Below are positions 36,584 to 46,700 of a stretch of DNA of 64,000 nt, piece by piece. The notes under the pieces were generated by a model, which was given only the letters and a program-made list of their open reading frames with translations, was not told the origin of the DNA and did not search any database. The stretch covers positions 1 through 64,000 of the forward strand of contig FOBR01000012.1 in assembly GCA_900109895.1 (NCBI GenBank), in the 5' to 3' direction. Positions within the stretch are counted from its first letter, which is position 1. Each line of letters opens with the position of its first letter. This DNA is from a bacterium A37T11. GTDB lineage: Bacteria > Bacteroidota > Bacteroidia > Sphingobacteriales > Sphingobacteriaceae. Position numbers and translations under genes: made by a program.

Positions 36584-37751
36584 TCTGCTGCTTACGGAAT
36601 TCAAGCGGGCTGCATCCGTATGCCTGCTTAAATTGCCTGGCCACATTTTTACTGTCGTCAAAACCCAGTTCGAGCGCAATTTCATTGATGGGTTGATCAC
36701 ATTGCAATACCTTTTCCGCAAACTTCTCCATGCGCAGTGCAGATATATATTTGTAAATCGACAAGCCTGTACATTCAAAAAATCGTTTTTCCAGCACCCG
36801 GCGGGAGATAGGTACCTGCTTTAACACATCAGGCACTTGCAGCCGCTTCTCAATATTCTGGTGAATATATTTCAAAGATGAAGCAATGTAAGTGTCATTG
36901 GTCGCATAAATATCAGTAGATTGACGAGTCTTGATTTGCAGCGGTTTTACAAAAATGTCAGGGGCAGTCATTCGGCCATCCCTAATCATATTTTCCATGG
37001 TTCTGGCTGCCTCATAGCCTCCCAACTCCGCATTCAATTCAATACTTGACAAAGGCGGGTCTGACAGATCGCAGATAATTTCATCATTGTCAACACCCAA
37101 CACAGCAATTTCTTCAGGAATGCGTATCTGTAATAACCGGCATGCCTCCGTGATTTGTTGTGCCTGGTTATCATCGCAAGCCAGAATGGCAACTGGCTTA
37201 GGTAGTGATTTTAACCAGCGACTTAGGGCGCTTGGTTTATAATACCAAAGTTCGCGCCGCGGAGCCAGCTCATGCTCAAAATAGTGCACTTTAAAGTTGG
37301 CCTTAGCCAGACGGGCATCAAAACCCTCTGCCCTTTCTCGCGACCACACAATGTTCTTAAAACCATAAAATGCAAAATTAACAAACCCTTTTTTAATAAA
37401 ATAGCTTGCTGCCAGCTCTCCTGTTTCTTTGTAACTGCCGGTAATGTTGGGGATGTTAGAAAAACGTTCCTTAAAATCCTGCGCAATGACGGGAATACCG
37501 GCTTCCAGGAATTGTTCAATTTCAGGCACATTATATAACTGGCCGATAATGCCATGAGCCCCCCATTCTTTTGCCCAATTAAGAATACCGGGCATACCGA
37601 TTGTTTCACGATGAAACAACGGCATCTTACAAAATAGCCAGTTGCCTGATTGCTTTGCATAGGTATTAATGCCTTTTAGGAGCTCTTTACTATACTCCTC
37701 GGCAAAATCAAGTAACAGAATAACTTTATAAACCATCTCTCTCCAGGCCAA
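36567..37751 (-). CDS. XylR-like regulator: sugar-binding domain fused to AraC DNA-binding domain
   Basis: A 394-residue protein. The N-terminal about 275 residues have a LacI/periplasmic-binding fold (KVILLLDFAEEYSKELLKGI, then GELAASYFIKKGFVNFAFYG, then PVAILACDDNQAQQITEACR, then EEIAVLGVDNDEIICDLSDP). The C-terminal AraC-type double helix-turn-helix contains VPISRRVLEKRFFECTGLSI and INEIALELGFDDSKNVARQF. This is the XylR layout: the sugar is sensed directly in the cytoplasm. It is the last gene of the ROK-MFS-regulator operon and probably controls the glucosamine locus. Confidence 0.88.
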   Translation of the reverse strand: MAWREMVYKVILLLDFAEEYSKELLKGINTYAKQSGNWLFCKMPLFHRETIGMPGILNWAKEWGAHGIIGQLYNVPEIEQFLEAGIPVIAQDFKERFSNIPNITGSYKETGELAASYFIKKGFVNFAFYGFKNIVWSRERAEGFDARLAKANFKVHYFEHELAPRRELWYYKPSALSRWLKSLPKPVAILACDDNQAQQITEACRLLQIRIPEEIAVLGVDNDEIICDLSDPPLSSIELNAELGGYEAARTMENMIRDGRMTAPDIFVKPLQIKTRQSTDIYATNDTYIASSLKYIHQNIEKRLQVPDVLKQVPISRRVLEKRFFECTGLSIYKYISALRMEKFAEKVLQCDQPINEIALELGFDDSKNVARQFKQAYGCSPLEFRKQQIRAKQ

Positions 37752-37807
37752 AAGGATGTGTCCTTTGTGTCCATAAAGTTAATGATTTATAAAATAAAAT
37801 CCCAAAA

Positions 37808-39058
37808 TTAATTTTGGGCCTCTTGAATAGTGCGATTGCTGATAAGCGGCTTAGCCCAAAAACCGATAGAACCTATATAAGCCATTGACACCGAAAGGCA
37901 CAAAACCATAGCCATTTTTAAACCCCAAATAGATCCCAAACCACCAATTAACAGCGGCCAGACAGCGCCACCTAAAATGGCAGTACACAAAATTCCGGAA
38001 ACCGTACCGTGATGCCTGGAAACAGAATTCAAACCCAGTGAAAAAATAACCGAGTACATTACTGAGAGAAAAAAGCCGCTTCCAGCAAAGGAATACATAG
38101 AAACTGCACCACCTGCCCACAATGCCAGCACAAGACTTAAAAAAGCCCCTATAGTAAATAAAATCAGCACTTTTTGGCTATCCATCAGTTTCAGCAACAA
38201 CAGCCCCAGCAGGCATCCCACGGTGAGCAATCCCCAAAAATATGCCACCACACTGGCCCCAGTGGTTTCCGGATCCATGTGGTGATATTCTTTCAGGAAC
38301 ACAGACATCCAATTAGCAAAACCTTGCTCTGTACCCACATAAGCAAATATGCCCAGAAAATAAAGCCAAACGGTTTTGTTTCGCAACGCTTTAGCTAAAG
38401 GTTTCCCTATTTCCACGCGTTCATCCTCATTAAGCTGCACACGGGGCATTTTTATCACTAAAATAAGTAGGAACATAGCCATTGAAATTACCGCGAATAG
38501 CCAGTATAAAGCCCCCCAGCTTTTATCGGCCGGCACAACCTGCTCTAACCATCCGATCCAGAAAGCCTTATGGGTTTCACCCCGGAACATGTGTTTTACC
38601 AAATAACTATAAACTTGCGGGCTTACAAATGACGCAGCGCCAAAGAACAGCTGCGCCACGACGGAATTGAACGCAAAATCGGCTTCACCCCCAGCCGTTC
38701 TCAATAACGGATTGATCACTACCTGTAGCATTGCCATGCCACACCCAATGATAAATAATGAACCAATGCCGACGAGGAAATTTGGAAAACAGCCAAATGC
38801 CAGCGCACCGCAAAAGGCTACTGCAAAAGAAATAAGCAGCATCTTCTTTTCTTTATACCTTTCAAGCAATATACCGGCCGGCATTGACATAACGCCATAT
38901 GCTACAAAAAAACTAAAAGGCATAAATCCGGCCAATGCCATAGGAAGGTCAAAACTGTCAATCAGGGCTGGAATGATGGGCCCAAGGATATTGGTAAGAA
39001 ACGAAATAACAAAAAAGATCACAAAGATAAACCAAGTAATAAATCTATTTTTTTCCAT
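37808..39058 (-). CDS. Sugar MFS transporter (FucP/NagP-like)
   Basis: A 416-residue protein with twelve hydrophobic helices. It starts MEKNRFITWFIFVIFFVISF and has the conserved loop AYGVMSMPAGILLERYKEKK after helix 2, as in the FucP/NagP sugar-proton symporter group. Polar residues within helices (GCGMAMLQVVINPLLRTAGG, GTEQGFANWMS) match that group. Genes for a ROK sugar kinase (3 bp upstream) and a sugar-sensing regulator (56 bp downstream) are on the same strand, so the likely cargo is the glucosamine released by the GH2 enzyme. The exact sugar is inferred. Confidence 0.8.
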   Translation of the reverse strand: MEKNRFITWFIFVIFFVISFLTNILGPIIPALIDSFDLPMALAGFMPFSFFVAYGVMSMPAGILLERYKEKKMLLISFAVAFCGALAFGCFPNFLVGIGSLFIIGCGMAMLQVVINPLLRTAGGEADFAFNSVVAQLFFGAASFVSPQVYSYLVKHMFRGETHKAFWIGWLEQVVPADKSWGALYWLFAVISMAMFLLILVIKMPRVQLNEDERVEIGKPLAKALRNKTVWLYFLGIFAYVGTEQGFANWMSVFLKEYHHMDPETTGASVVAYFWGLLTVGCLLGLLLLKLMDSQKVLILFTIGAFLSLVLALWAGGAVSMYSFAGSGFFLSVMYSVIFSLGLNSVSRHHGTVSGILCTAILGGAVWPLLIGGLGSIWGLKMAMVLCLSVSMAYIGSIGFWAKPLISNRTIQEAQN

Positions 39059-39061
39059 TAT

Positions 39062-39904
39062 TTACGAATTTTTCAGATTTGCCAACGAAGCGGCACCTAG
39101 AAGCGCAATACTTTCTTGTTTAGAAACTAGTATTTTTAAGCGCTTCAATGAATTTGGATATTCAAAGTCCTGCAAACATTGCCACATGCTTTTTTCAAAA
39201 AAAGAAAAACCTTTCGCAATTGAGCCTCCAAGAACAATGGCTTCCGGATCATAAGCATATAACAGTATCTTGACCGCTTGGGCAATATGTTTACCAAACT
39301 CCTCCCATACCATTAAAGCCTCTTTTTCATCCTGCAAGGCATCAAGCCAGATTTCTTCAGCACTTTTGTTATACTGGGTAGTAAAAAACAAGCTGCCTAC
39401 ATACGCTTCCAGTGTTTTATCCAGGTAAGGAATCAATCCTACCTCTCCTGCCCCGCAGTTAAAACCATTACATAGCTGGTGATTAAAGATAATGCCAGCA
39501 CCCATACCCGTACCCAAAGTAACGCCCACCAAAGATCCAAGTCCCTTGGCTTCACCATAAGTATGTTCACCCATTACAAAACAATTTACGTCGTTGTTTA
39601 CAAAAACAGGAATACCAAAATGCTCCTCCAGAAATTTTTTAAGCTCTACCCGTTTCCATGCTGGGATATTGGCAACGTCGTAAACGATACCTTCATCAAC
39701 GTCCACTACCGAAGGCACGCCTATGCCTATCCCGGCTACTTCAGGAGTAATCAGGGGCGCCAATACTTCCATGAGCTGCCCCAGTGTACCGTTAAGCGAG
39801 TCCTTATTCTTAAGCTTTATTCTTGTTTCCTTGATAATGTTTCCGTTAGCAATCAGCCCGCCCCTTATATTGGTTCCTCCTATGTCAACCCCTATTGTCA
39901 TCAT
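39062..39904 (-). CDS. ROK-family sugar kinase without the zinc-binding loop
   Basis: A 280-residue cytoplasmic kinase. The phosphate-binding start MTIGVDIGGTNIRGGLI, the catalytic Asp in PVFVNNDVNCFVMGE, the GVTLGTGMGAGII strand and the late IVLGGSIAKG are all present. Where ROK proteins usually carry ExGH followed by CxCGxxGC, this one has GAGEVGLIPYLDKTLEAYVG, so the zinc ligands (His and three Cys) are missing. It probably phosphorylates glucosamine or glucose at the 6 position. First gene of the ROK-MFS-regulator operon. The start may be the second Met (39901). Confidence 0.82.
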   Translation of the reverse strand: MMTIGVDIGGTNIRGGLIANGNIIKETRIKLKNKDSLNGTLGQLMEVLAPLITPEVAGIGIGVPSVVDVDEGIVYDVANIPAWKRVELKKFLEEHFGIPVFVNNDVNCFVMGEHTYGEAKGLGSLVGVTLGTGMGAGIIFNHQLCNGFNCGAGEVGLIPYLDKTLEAYVGSLFFTTQYNKSAEEIWLDALQDEKEALMVWEEFGKHIAQAVKILLYAYDPEAIVLGGSIAKGFSFFEKSMWQCLQDFEYPNSLKRLKILVSKQESIALLGAASLANLKNS

Positions 39905-40043
39905 TAATATACCGTTCTTAAATTAATAAAAACATTATACGACATTACTAGGGAAAAGTACTATCGCATAAGATATTTTATTTTCTTCCAAAAACCATTA
40001 GCGCTGCACTATGAATTACCGATTAAACTGACCCCACAGGTGG

Positions 40044-40577
40044 TTATTGATCCGCTCCTTTACGGCGATATTGCTTCCTTAAGTAACGCATGCGCACTTT
40101 TAGCACATTGGCTTGGGAAAAGACCAGGGTTATGATCAATGCAACCGTACAACCCAGCAATACACATAACACCCGTTCAATGGCCACCACATATGCTTTT
40201 TCAAGGATGTTTTGCTCTTCAATCAGCACAATGATCACCGCCGCTAATGCAGGCCTTATTGTAGTGCCCAAACCCAATACGATCCCCACAAAAGAGGTCA
40301 ATGCAACTCCGAGGATAAATAGCAGAAAGTTTGGTAAAGGGATAAAATATACGAGGATTCCAATACCAGAACCCAATATATTGGCTTTGATACGGTCAAA
40401 AGCCAATTGACGGTCATTGTCTGGGGTAAATACAATGACCACTGAAATGATGCTCCAGTAAATGGGATACTGCGGAAACATGCGATATATGGCATAGCAA
40501 ACCGTCACGCCGATTATACATTTAAGGATGTATAACCAATCATCTGGATTCAGACGGTGAATTTTAACTATATTCAT
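40044..40577 (-). CDS. FUSC-like aromatic-acid-exporter-type membrane protein
   Basis: About 177 residues from the ATG ending at 40577; the longer frame from 40619 would overlap the SDR gene. It is a half-size FUSC/ArAE-type membrane domain: an N-terminal WLYILKCIIGVTVCYAIYRM, then YWSIISVVIVFTPDNDRQLA, then six or so helices and a basic C-terminal tail (KVRMRYLRKQYRRKG). FUSC proteins export aromatic acids or related small molecules. It is the last gene of the TetR/RND operon, 28 bp after the SDR gene. Confidence 0.7.
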   Translation of the reverse strand: MNIVKIHRLNPDDWLYILKCIIGVTVCYAIYRMFPQYPIYWSIISVVIVFTPDNDRQLAFDRIKANILGSGIGILVYFIPLPNFLLFILGVALTSFVGIVLGLGTTIRPALAAVIIVLIEEQNILEKAYVVAIERVLCVLLGCTVALIITLVFSQANVLKVRMRYLRKQYRRKGADQ

Positions 40578-40605
40578 TCCATAAAATATTGAATGGGTAT
40601 CGGGA

Positions 40606-41406
40606 TTACTTAACCCCATACATCCGCTTTAGGCTGTCGCCCATCATGTTCACGGCCATTTTTCGGGGTAACAGGTGGGTCATTAAAAAACTAACCCATT
40701 TATTGGCCGTTCCGCTGATAAATGATGGGGTGGTTCCGAGCTTGCGCAGGCATTCTGCAACTACTTTTTCGGGTTGCTGTGGTTTTGGCTCCAACGGATT
40801 GGCTTTCCCCGGATTGGTTTTGAGATAGTTTGGACTGGCAGTAGCGCCTGCGCAGCAGGCGATGACATCCACGCCAAAGGGCTTCCATTCATACCACAAG
40901 CCCTCTGCCAATACGCGGGTAAAGGCTTTGGTTGCTGCATAAGTGGTGACGTATGCTGACCCCTGTAGGCCTGCAAGCGATGCCATCATTATAACGGCTC
41001 CTCTGCGCCGTTCAACCATTTTTCCGCCAAAATGATGCACCAGAGATAGTGCAGCCACCATATTTACAGTAGCCTCGGCTGCATGGGTGGATGGCTCAGT
41101 AGCCAAGAATGGACCAATGTATGATAAAGCAGCGTTATATACCAAAAAATCGATAGCGGTGTCTCCTACTGCTTCCAGGATTTGAGATAGAGCATCGGGA
41201 GACGTTAGGTCGCACGAGATCTGCCCCACGTTTACAGCGTATTTTTCTGACAGCCGGCTGGCAGTGGCCTGCAATTGCTCTTTGCGGCGGGCCACCAATA
41301 GCAGGTCCATGCCTTGGGCCGCAAGGGATTCGGCATAGGCTGCACCTAACCCTTCAGAGCCACCGGCTATCAGTGCTGTCGTGCCGTATTTTTCGTTTAA
41401 GTTCAT
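40606..41406 (-). CDS. Short-chain dehydrogenase/reductase (SDR)
   Basis: About 266 residues. The start at 41406 is chosen because its ATG overlaps the stop of the upstream gene as ATGA and begins the Rossmann fold directly (TALIAGGSEGLGAAYAESLA). The second-strand region is LLLVARRKEQLQAT. The active site is seen as VYNAALSYIGPF, then the catalytic Ser in IMMASLAGLQGS and Tyr-x3-Lys in YVTTYAATKAF. It reduces or oxidises a carbonyl or alcohol with NAD(P). It lies in an operon with an EXPERA-domain protein and RND pump genes. Confidence 0.85.
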   Translation of the reverse strand: MNLNEKYGTTALIAGGSEGLGAAYAESLAAQGMDLLLVARRKEQLQATASRLSEKYAVNVGQISCDLTSPDALSQILEAVGDTAIDFLVYNAALSYIGPFLATEPSTHAAEATVNMVAALSLVHHFGGKMVERRRGAVIMMASLAGLQGSAYVTTYAATKAFTRVLAEGLWYEWKPFGVDVIACCAGATASPNYLKTNPGKANPLEPKPQQPEKVVAECLRKLGTTPSFISGTANKWVSFLMTHLLPRKMAVNMMGDSLKRMYGVK

Positions 41407-41930
41407 AATTGCTGTCCAGCTGCAGGAGCTTGGGAAGAAAACGGATGTATGGACCTCCACATGCGATACATGACAATGACTGGAAAGATGACCCAGCAAG
41501 CATTGGCCAGGAATACACGGCCTAATTGAGGGGAGGCATGCTCGCCCAAAACTTCTTCAAAAAGTATAATGGTCACATTGGTGAGCATAACCGATGCCCA
41601 TACAATGCTGCCAAAACGGATCCAGTTTTTTCCTTTAGCATAAGCATAGATGGCTACGGCATAAAAAGGCCCGAAAAAGATGGCGTCAATCCATATGGTG
41701 GCGCGCCACCAAGCTGGTCTGGCGATAAGCACTGGGTCAAAGGTATGTCCATACCAGTGCACCAGATCTACCAAGACGGCCGGTGGCCAAAATGGATATT
41801 GGAAATGATCCGCATCGGCGATGACCAGTTGCTCAAGATCGACGATATAAGTGATGAAAAAAAGGTTAATCACAAAAAAAACGATCAGTGCAATATCTAC
41901 TGGCCGCTTGGATAATGGTAATGAAGGCAT
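41403..41930 (-). CDS. EXPERA-domain membrane protein (TMEM97/emopamil-binding-like)
   Basis: A 175-residue protein with four hydrophobic helices, starting RPVDIALIVFFVINLFFITY. The PFWPPAVLVDLVHWYGHTFD, ARPAWWRATIWIDAIFFGPF and later ILFEEVLGE segments match the EXPERA domain of TMEM97 and sterol-isomerase-like proteins (memory-based), including buried acidic residues (WIDAIFF, LFEEV). The family is best known from eukaryotic sterol metabolism; bacterial members are uncharacterised. It starts 11 bp after DUF2141 and overlaps the SDR by 4 bp. The pairing suggests a hydrophobic, lipid-like substrate. Confidence 0.7.
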   Translation of the reverse strand: MPSLPLSKRPVDIALIVFFVINLFFITYIVDLEQLVIADADHFQYPFWPPAVLVDLVHWYGHTFDPVLIARPAWWRATIWIDAIFFGPFYAVAIYAYAKGKNWIRFGSIVWASVMLTNVTIILFEEVLGEHASPQLGRVFLANACWVIFPVIVMYRMWRSIHPFSSQAPAAGQQL

Positions 41931-41941
41931 ATGTGTTAATA

Positions 41942-42382
41942 TTAAGGATTGATCAGGGAAATTTCAACGGTTTTAGTGGTAGGCACCGAAAATTTGCAGT
42001 CTTTGAATGATGGCATGGATAATTTGGGTTTTACATTATTTGAAAACGCATAAGGTTCTTTTGGGAACAATTTTAGTTTCATGTCCATCTTATTATTGTC
42101 ATTCAGGTCTTCCATGAGGCTAACCGCGTAGTCACCGGTAGGCAAATTCTTAAATGTTACGGTAACTTCTTTTTTGCCATTTGAGGGTGTGATCAGCACC
42201 TTATACATCTTTTCCCGGTCTCCAAAGCCTTCTCCCTGGTTATAAAGCCCCACCATAACCTTTCCTGTTTTAACAATATTGGTGACCCTTACATTCACGT
42301 CGTAACCAGGTTGGTTGTTTTTAAATCCAAAGGCCGTTATGAGCAAGATCATGGCCCCTATACGGGTTCCTAATTTTTTCAT
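41942..42382 (-). CDS. DUF2141-type secreted protein
   Basis: A 146-residue protein with an N-terminal signal (RIGAMILLITAFGFKNNQ). The mature beta-sandwich shows the DUF2141 pattern: VNVRVTNIVKTGKVMVGLYN, then KEVTVTFKNLPTGDYAVSLM, then EDLNDNNKMDMKL and EPYAFSNNVKP. DUF2141 proteins are exported and of unknown function, often encoded near carotenoid or lipid genes. It lies between tolC and the EXPERA-domain gene in the TetR-controlled operon. Confidence 0.85.
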   Translation of the reverse strand: MKKLGTRIGAMILLITAFGFKNNQPGYDVNVRVTNIVKTGKVMVGLYNQGEGFGDREKMYKVLITPSNGKKEVTVTFKNLPTGDYAVSLMEDLNDNNKMDMKLKLFPKEPYAFSNNVKPKLSMPSFKDCKFSVPTTKTVEISLINP

Positions 42383-42406
42383 GGGATAAAAATAGGCATT
42401 TTATTT

Positions 42407-43705
42407 TTATTCTACCCGCAGGTCTCCGATGACATACTTATAGACCGATTTTTTATCATCAAAATTAGCATATGCAATGATGTGGTCACTGGCAGCCTGC
42501 TGATAGAGTGCTTGGGCATCCAGCAAATCGGAAATTGTATTTAACCCACTGGCATAATTATCCTGAATGACCTTGAGATTTTCAGTGGCCTGTGCCAGGT
42601 TGTCCTTGGCATAAGTTATTTGCGTTTGTGCGTCCTGAAGGTCATACCATGATTTCCATACAGCAACTTTTAACTGATCTTGACCATCGGCAAATCTATT
42701 TTCGGCCATTTTCTCTGCCAACTGTTGTTGTCGGATTTTTTGCTTGCCGCTACCCCACCAATCTGAAACCGGTATTTTTACCGTTCCAAATGCAATAGGT
42801 ACAAACTTACTGCCGATGGGGTTATGGATAACACCCACCTCCGTCGCACTAACACCTACAGCCACTGATGGCAGGTAGTCAGCCCGGGTAAGACGGGTCT
42901 GCAGACGGGCTGCTTCAGTCGCCTTTTGCAATAGCCGATAATTTTGATTTGAATCAAGTGCCAAGTTCGGACCCGTATATCCCAATAAAGGCAGCGTTTG
43001 GGTGTTCATGGTATCTGTTAAAACCAGCAATGAATCATAGGGCTTGCCGATATATAAACAAAAATCTAAAATGGCAATTTTCCGGCTGTTTTCCAACTTA
43101 CTTATATCTAACAGCAGTTTGCTTTTCTTTACTTTTACTCGAAGTAGGTCATTGCGTGCAATTAATCCGGATGCAAGCATATCTTCTTGCTGCTTAAGCA
43201 ACTGATTAAGAAGTATTTCGTTAGCCTTAAGCACTTTCCATTGTTCCTGAACTTGTATAAGCCCATGGTATTTTTGTTCGGTAAGCAGCAATACTGAGTC
43301 TACGGATTGTCTGGAGCGGATACGATTAATATCTATTTGCATGGTGGCCAGCTCATTGGCGGTACGAATTTTACCCCCTGCATATAAGACCTGGGTAGCC
43401 ATCGCACTGGCTGCATAAAAATTGTTGACCGGTTCTTCAAGCGTGGGGGGCAAGGCGCCAATGAAATCTTTAAAGCCATAGATACCGGCACCTGAAACGC
43501 TGATGGACGGGAAGTAATTTGCCCGTGCCCCCTGCTTACCTGCCTGAGCAGATTCCAGATTGAGCTGCGCATTTTTTATGACCCTGCTGTAGTCTAGCGC
43601 CGCCTTTTTGCTTTCGCTAAGCGATATACTGCCGGTTTGTTCCTGTCCATACGTATTCCACATCAAACCCAAGCTAAAAAGCGCCGTGATAATCAGGTTT
43701 TTCAT
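42407..43705 (-). CDS. TolC-family outer-membrane efflux protein
   Basis: About 432 residues from the ATG ending at 43705, giving a clean signal peptide (NLIITALFSLGLMWNTYGQ) and a start just after the RND stop; upstream in-frame starts would overlap that gene. Two long alpha-helical repeats follow (ALDYSRVIKNAQLNLESAQA and EATENLKVI-type segments, with YASGLNTISDLLDAQALYQQ near the end), as in TolC/OEP proteins. It forms the outer-membrane channel for the neighbouring RND pump and adaptor. Confidence 0.88.
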   Translation of the reverse strand: MKNLIITALFSLGLMWNTYGQEQTGSISLSESKKAALDYSRVIKNAQLNLESAQAGKQGARANYFPSISVSGAGIYGFKDFIGALPPTLEEPVNNFYAASAMATQVLYAGGKIRTANELATMQIDINRIRSRQSVDSVLLLTEQKYHGLIQVQEQWKVLKANEILLNQLLKQQEDMLASGLIARNDLLRVKVKKSKLLLDISKLENSRKIAILDFCLYIGKPYDSLLVLTDTMNTQTLPLLGYTGPNLALDSNQNYRLLQKATEAARLQTRLTRADYLPSVAVGVSATEVGVIHNPIGSKFVPIAFGTVKIPVSDWWGSGKQKIRQQQLAEKMAENRFADGQDQLKVAVWKSWYDLQDAQTQITYAKDNLAQATENLKVIQDNYASGLNTISDLLDAQALYQQAASDHIIAYANFDDKKSVYKYVIGDLRVE

Positions 43706-43712
43706 ATTTTCC

Positions 43713-46700
43713 TTAATTTTCAGCATGTACTTCTGGTTGTTGTTCATCCTCTTTTCTAAAAAAACGCCAATACAACGTAGGTAATACAAATAGGGTAAGC
43801 AGCATGGAAACCATCAACCCAAAACAAATCACCGTGCCTAAAGGCCCCCATAGGGAGGAGCGACTTGCGATCATCGGAATTACGCCTACTGCTGCCGCAG
43901 AGGAGGTTAGAAAAATGGGTCGCATGCGCCTTTCTGCTGCAGAGACCGCTGCTTGTCTGACGGTCAGGTTTTCGTCATGCCGTATTTCTTCGGCATGGTC
44001 AATTAAAATAATTCCATTCCGAACTACAATTCCGCATAGGGCCAATAATCCGATAAATCCGGTAAATCCTAAAGGATATTGCATAAGGTGCAACCCTAAC
44101 GCAGCACCAAAAATACTTAACGGCATGGTTGTTACGCTTAGTAAGGCATGTTTAACATGCTTGAAATGCCATATCAGCAGCAAGGTCAATAACACCACAC
44201 TGAGAGAAATGGACAATATCATGGGAGGTAAGTTTTCATCGGTTAACTGCTGGTCTCCTCCATAAGTGATATATACATCATCAGATAAAGGCAATGCTTC
44301 TACGAGCTGCTTGAGTTCGGCCAAAATCGTTGCCGCTACCGCATCTTTATCAATATCGGCCTGTACGGTGACGGTATTCAATCCATTCCGCCTAACAATT
44401 TGACCATCTTCCCAGTCTGGGTTCACTTCGGTTACTTGTCTTAACGGAACCACCATATTTGTGCGGGGAGAAGCGATAGATAAGCTTTGCAAATCTTCAA
44501 GCGATGGTTTCCCATCATTATTTGCCTTGATCTTTACATTCAGCGCATAATTGCCTTCCCAAACCTGCGTTGCATCTATTCCGTCCATATGTAGTGCAAT
44601 GGTATTGGCTATATCCTGCTTACTCAACCCAAGTCTGGCAGCTTCATCCTGCTTGACTGCCAACCGCAGCCCCTCTTCTGGTTCTTTATAGTCAGTACGA
44701 ACCCAGGTTACCTCAGGTATACGGTTTGTCATTTTCATGACCGTATCGGCCACTTTTTTAATTTCTGGCAGGTTATGACCTGCGATGCGTACCTCAATAG
44801 GGGCGTTTGAGTTAGACATGACCAGTTGCTTCATGCGCACATAGGCCTGCGGAAACAAGTCACTGTATTTTTTTTGGTATTCACCTAATATTTCTTCTGT
44901 CGTCTCCTCAGTAGTGGTATTGACCAAAATCTGTGCATAGTTTTTGCCAGGCAGATTTGGAGCATATAACGTATGGAAACGTGGAGAACTCGTACCAATA
45001 AAACTGGTGTACTGAGTGACTCGTTTATCAGCTGCCATGATCTTCTCCATTGCTTTGACCACGCTATCGGTCTGATTGAGCCGGTATCCCTGGGGTAAAT
45101 ATATTTCGATTGCAAATTGGTTACGTTCTACTTTGGGAAACAATTGCTGTGGTAATATAGCCATTAAATAACCACCTAAGACGATAAAAATAAGTCCTAA
45201 AGCAATGGTGATCTGCCAGTGATTAATGGCATTCCTGATATGCTTATTAAAAAATGATTGCAACCGGTCCAGCATGGATGGACTTTTTGGCTTATCCTCT
45301 TTGCTTGCTTTTTGTAATCCATTTTTAATAAATAGGGTATTAAAGTAAGGTACGATGAGCATTGAAATAATCAAAGACAAGGTAAGTGCTATAATAATGG
45401 TGACCGGAAAGTCGCCCACAAAATCTTCAGCAATCCCTACCATAAAAAACATCAGCGGAGCAAATGTGGCAGATATAGCCAAAGTAGCGGTAAATACGGA
45501 AGGAAAAAGCTCCTTGGCACTGGCTTGCGCTGCCTCCCATACCGTCATTCCCTGATCCAACTTCTCCACATGATTATCTATAACCACAATCGGATCATCT
45601 ACCACAATCCCTAAAACAATCACCAATGCTGCCAGGGTTACCGTGTCAAGCTCTATACCGGCCAGGTACATTACAGATAGCGTAGATAGAATAGTGATGG
45701 GGATGGTGGCTGCAGCTACCGAAGCAATGCGAAGTGGAAGTAAAAGCATACTGACAATGATAACACCTGCTAGTGCAAAGCCAAATTCCTTCATAAAATG
45801 GGTGATGGAATTGTCTACCACGGTAGGTTGATCTGCCAGTTTGGTTAGTTTAATATCGGACGGGAGTTGTTTTTCGACATTAGAAATGCGTTTATTAACC
45901 TTTTTTCCGAATTGTACAATATTTTTCCCATTGACCATTTCAAGCGAAATGATGATACTCTTTACGCCATTAGTTGTGACATAACTATCAGGATCGCCAT
46001 ATTCTTTGCGGATGGTAGCCACATCCCGTAATTTAATGACTTCCCCATGTCCATCTGTTTTTATTACCTGATCGGCAAGATCGGCCTCTGTCTTAAAGAA
46101 AGAAGTGAGGTGTATGGGCCGGTCTATGATTTTCCCATCAAAGGTTCCTGCTGGCGTTATGGCGCCTTCGGTCTGCAGGACCTGCATGATACTTGCAGGC
46201 GTGAGTTGATAGTGAACCAGCTTATTATTGTCTACATAAACGGCTATTTGTTCATTTAGATCGCCAGTTATGGTTACCCGTGCTACGTCGGGTTCTTTCC
46301 GCAATTCATCGGCAATATCTTCAACATGCTTTTTTAAGTCTTTGTAAGGGCGGGTTTCCGATTCTACGGATAATAATAAAGCGGAAGTATTGCCAAAATC
46401 ACTATTGACCAATATTCCCCGAACTTCCTTGGGTAAAGTAGCCTGTAGAATGAGTATTCCGTTCTTGAGTTTATTCCAAAAATTTTTGGTATCGCTATCT
46501 TTTACCCGGTTGCTGACTTCAACAAATACATACATCAGGCCGTCCTGAGAGTACGAATAGGTTTTTGTCTTGTCTACTTCATTAAAACTAAAGAGATAAT
46601 CTTCCACCTTTTTGGTGAGCTGGTTTTCAACTTGCTGTGAAGAGGCACCGGGATAAAGACCGATCATCAATCCCTGCCGCACCGTGAACTCGGGGAATTC

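Noticed and set aside
38667-39254. 195-residue + strand ORF opposite the MFS and ROK genes
   Set aside because: Antisense to two well-supported genes; no domain or start signal.
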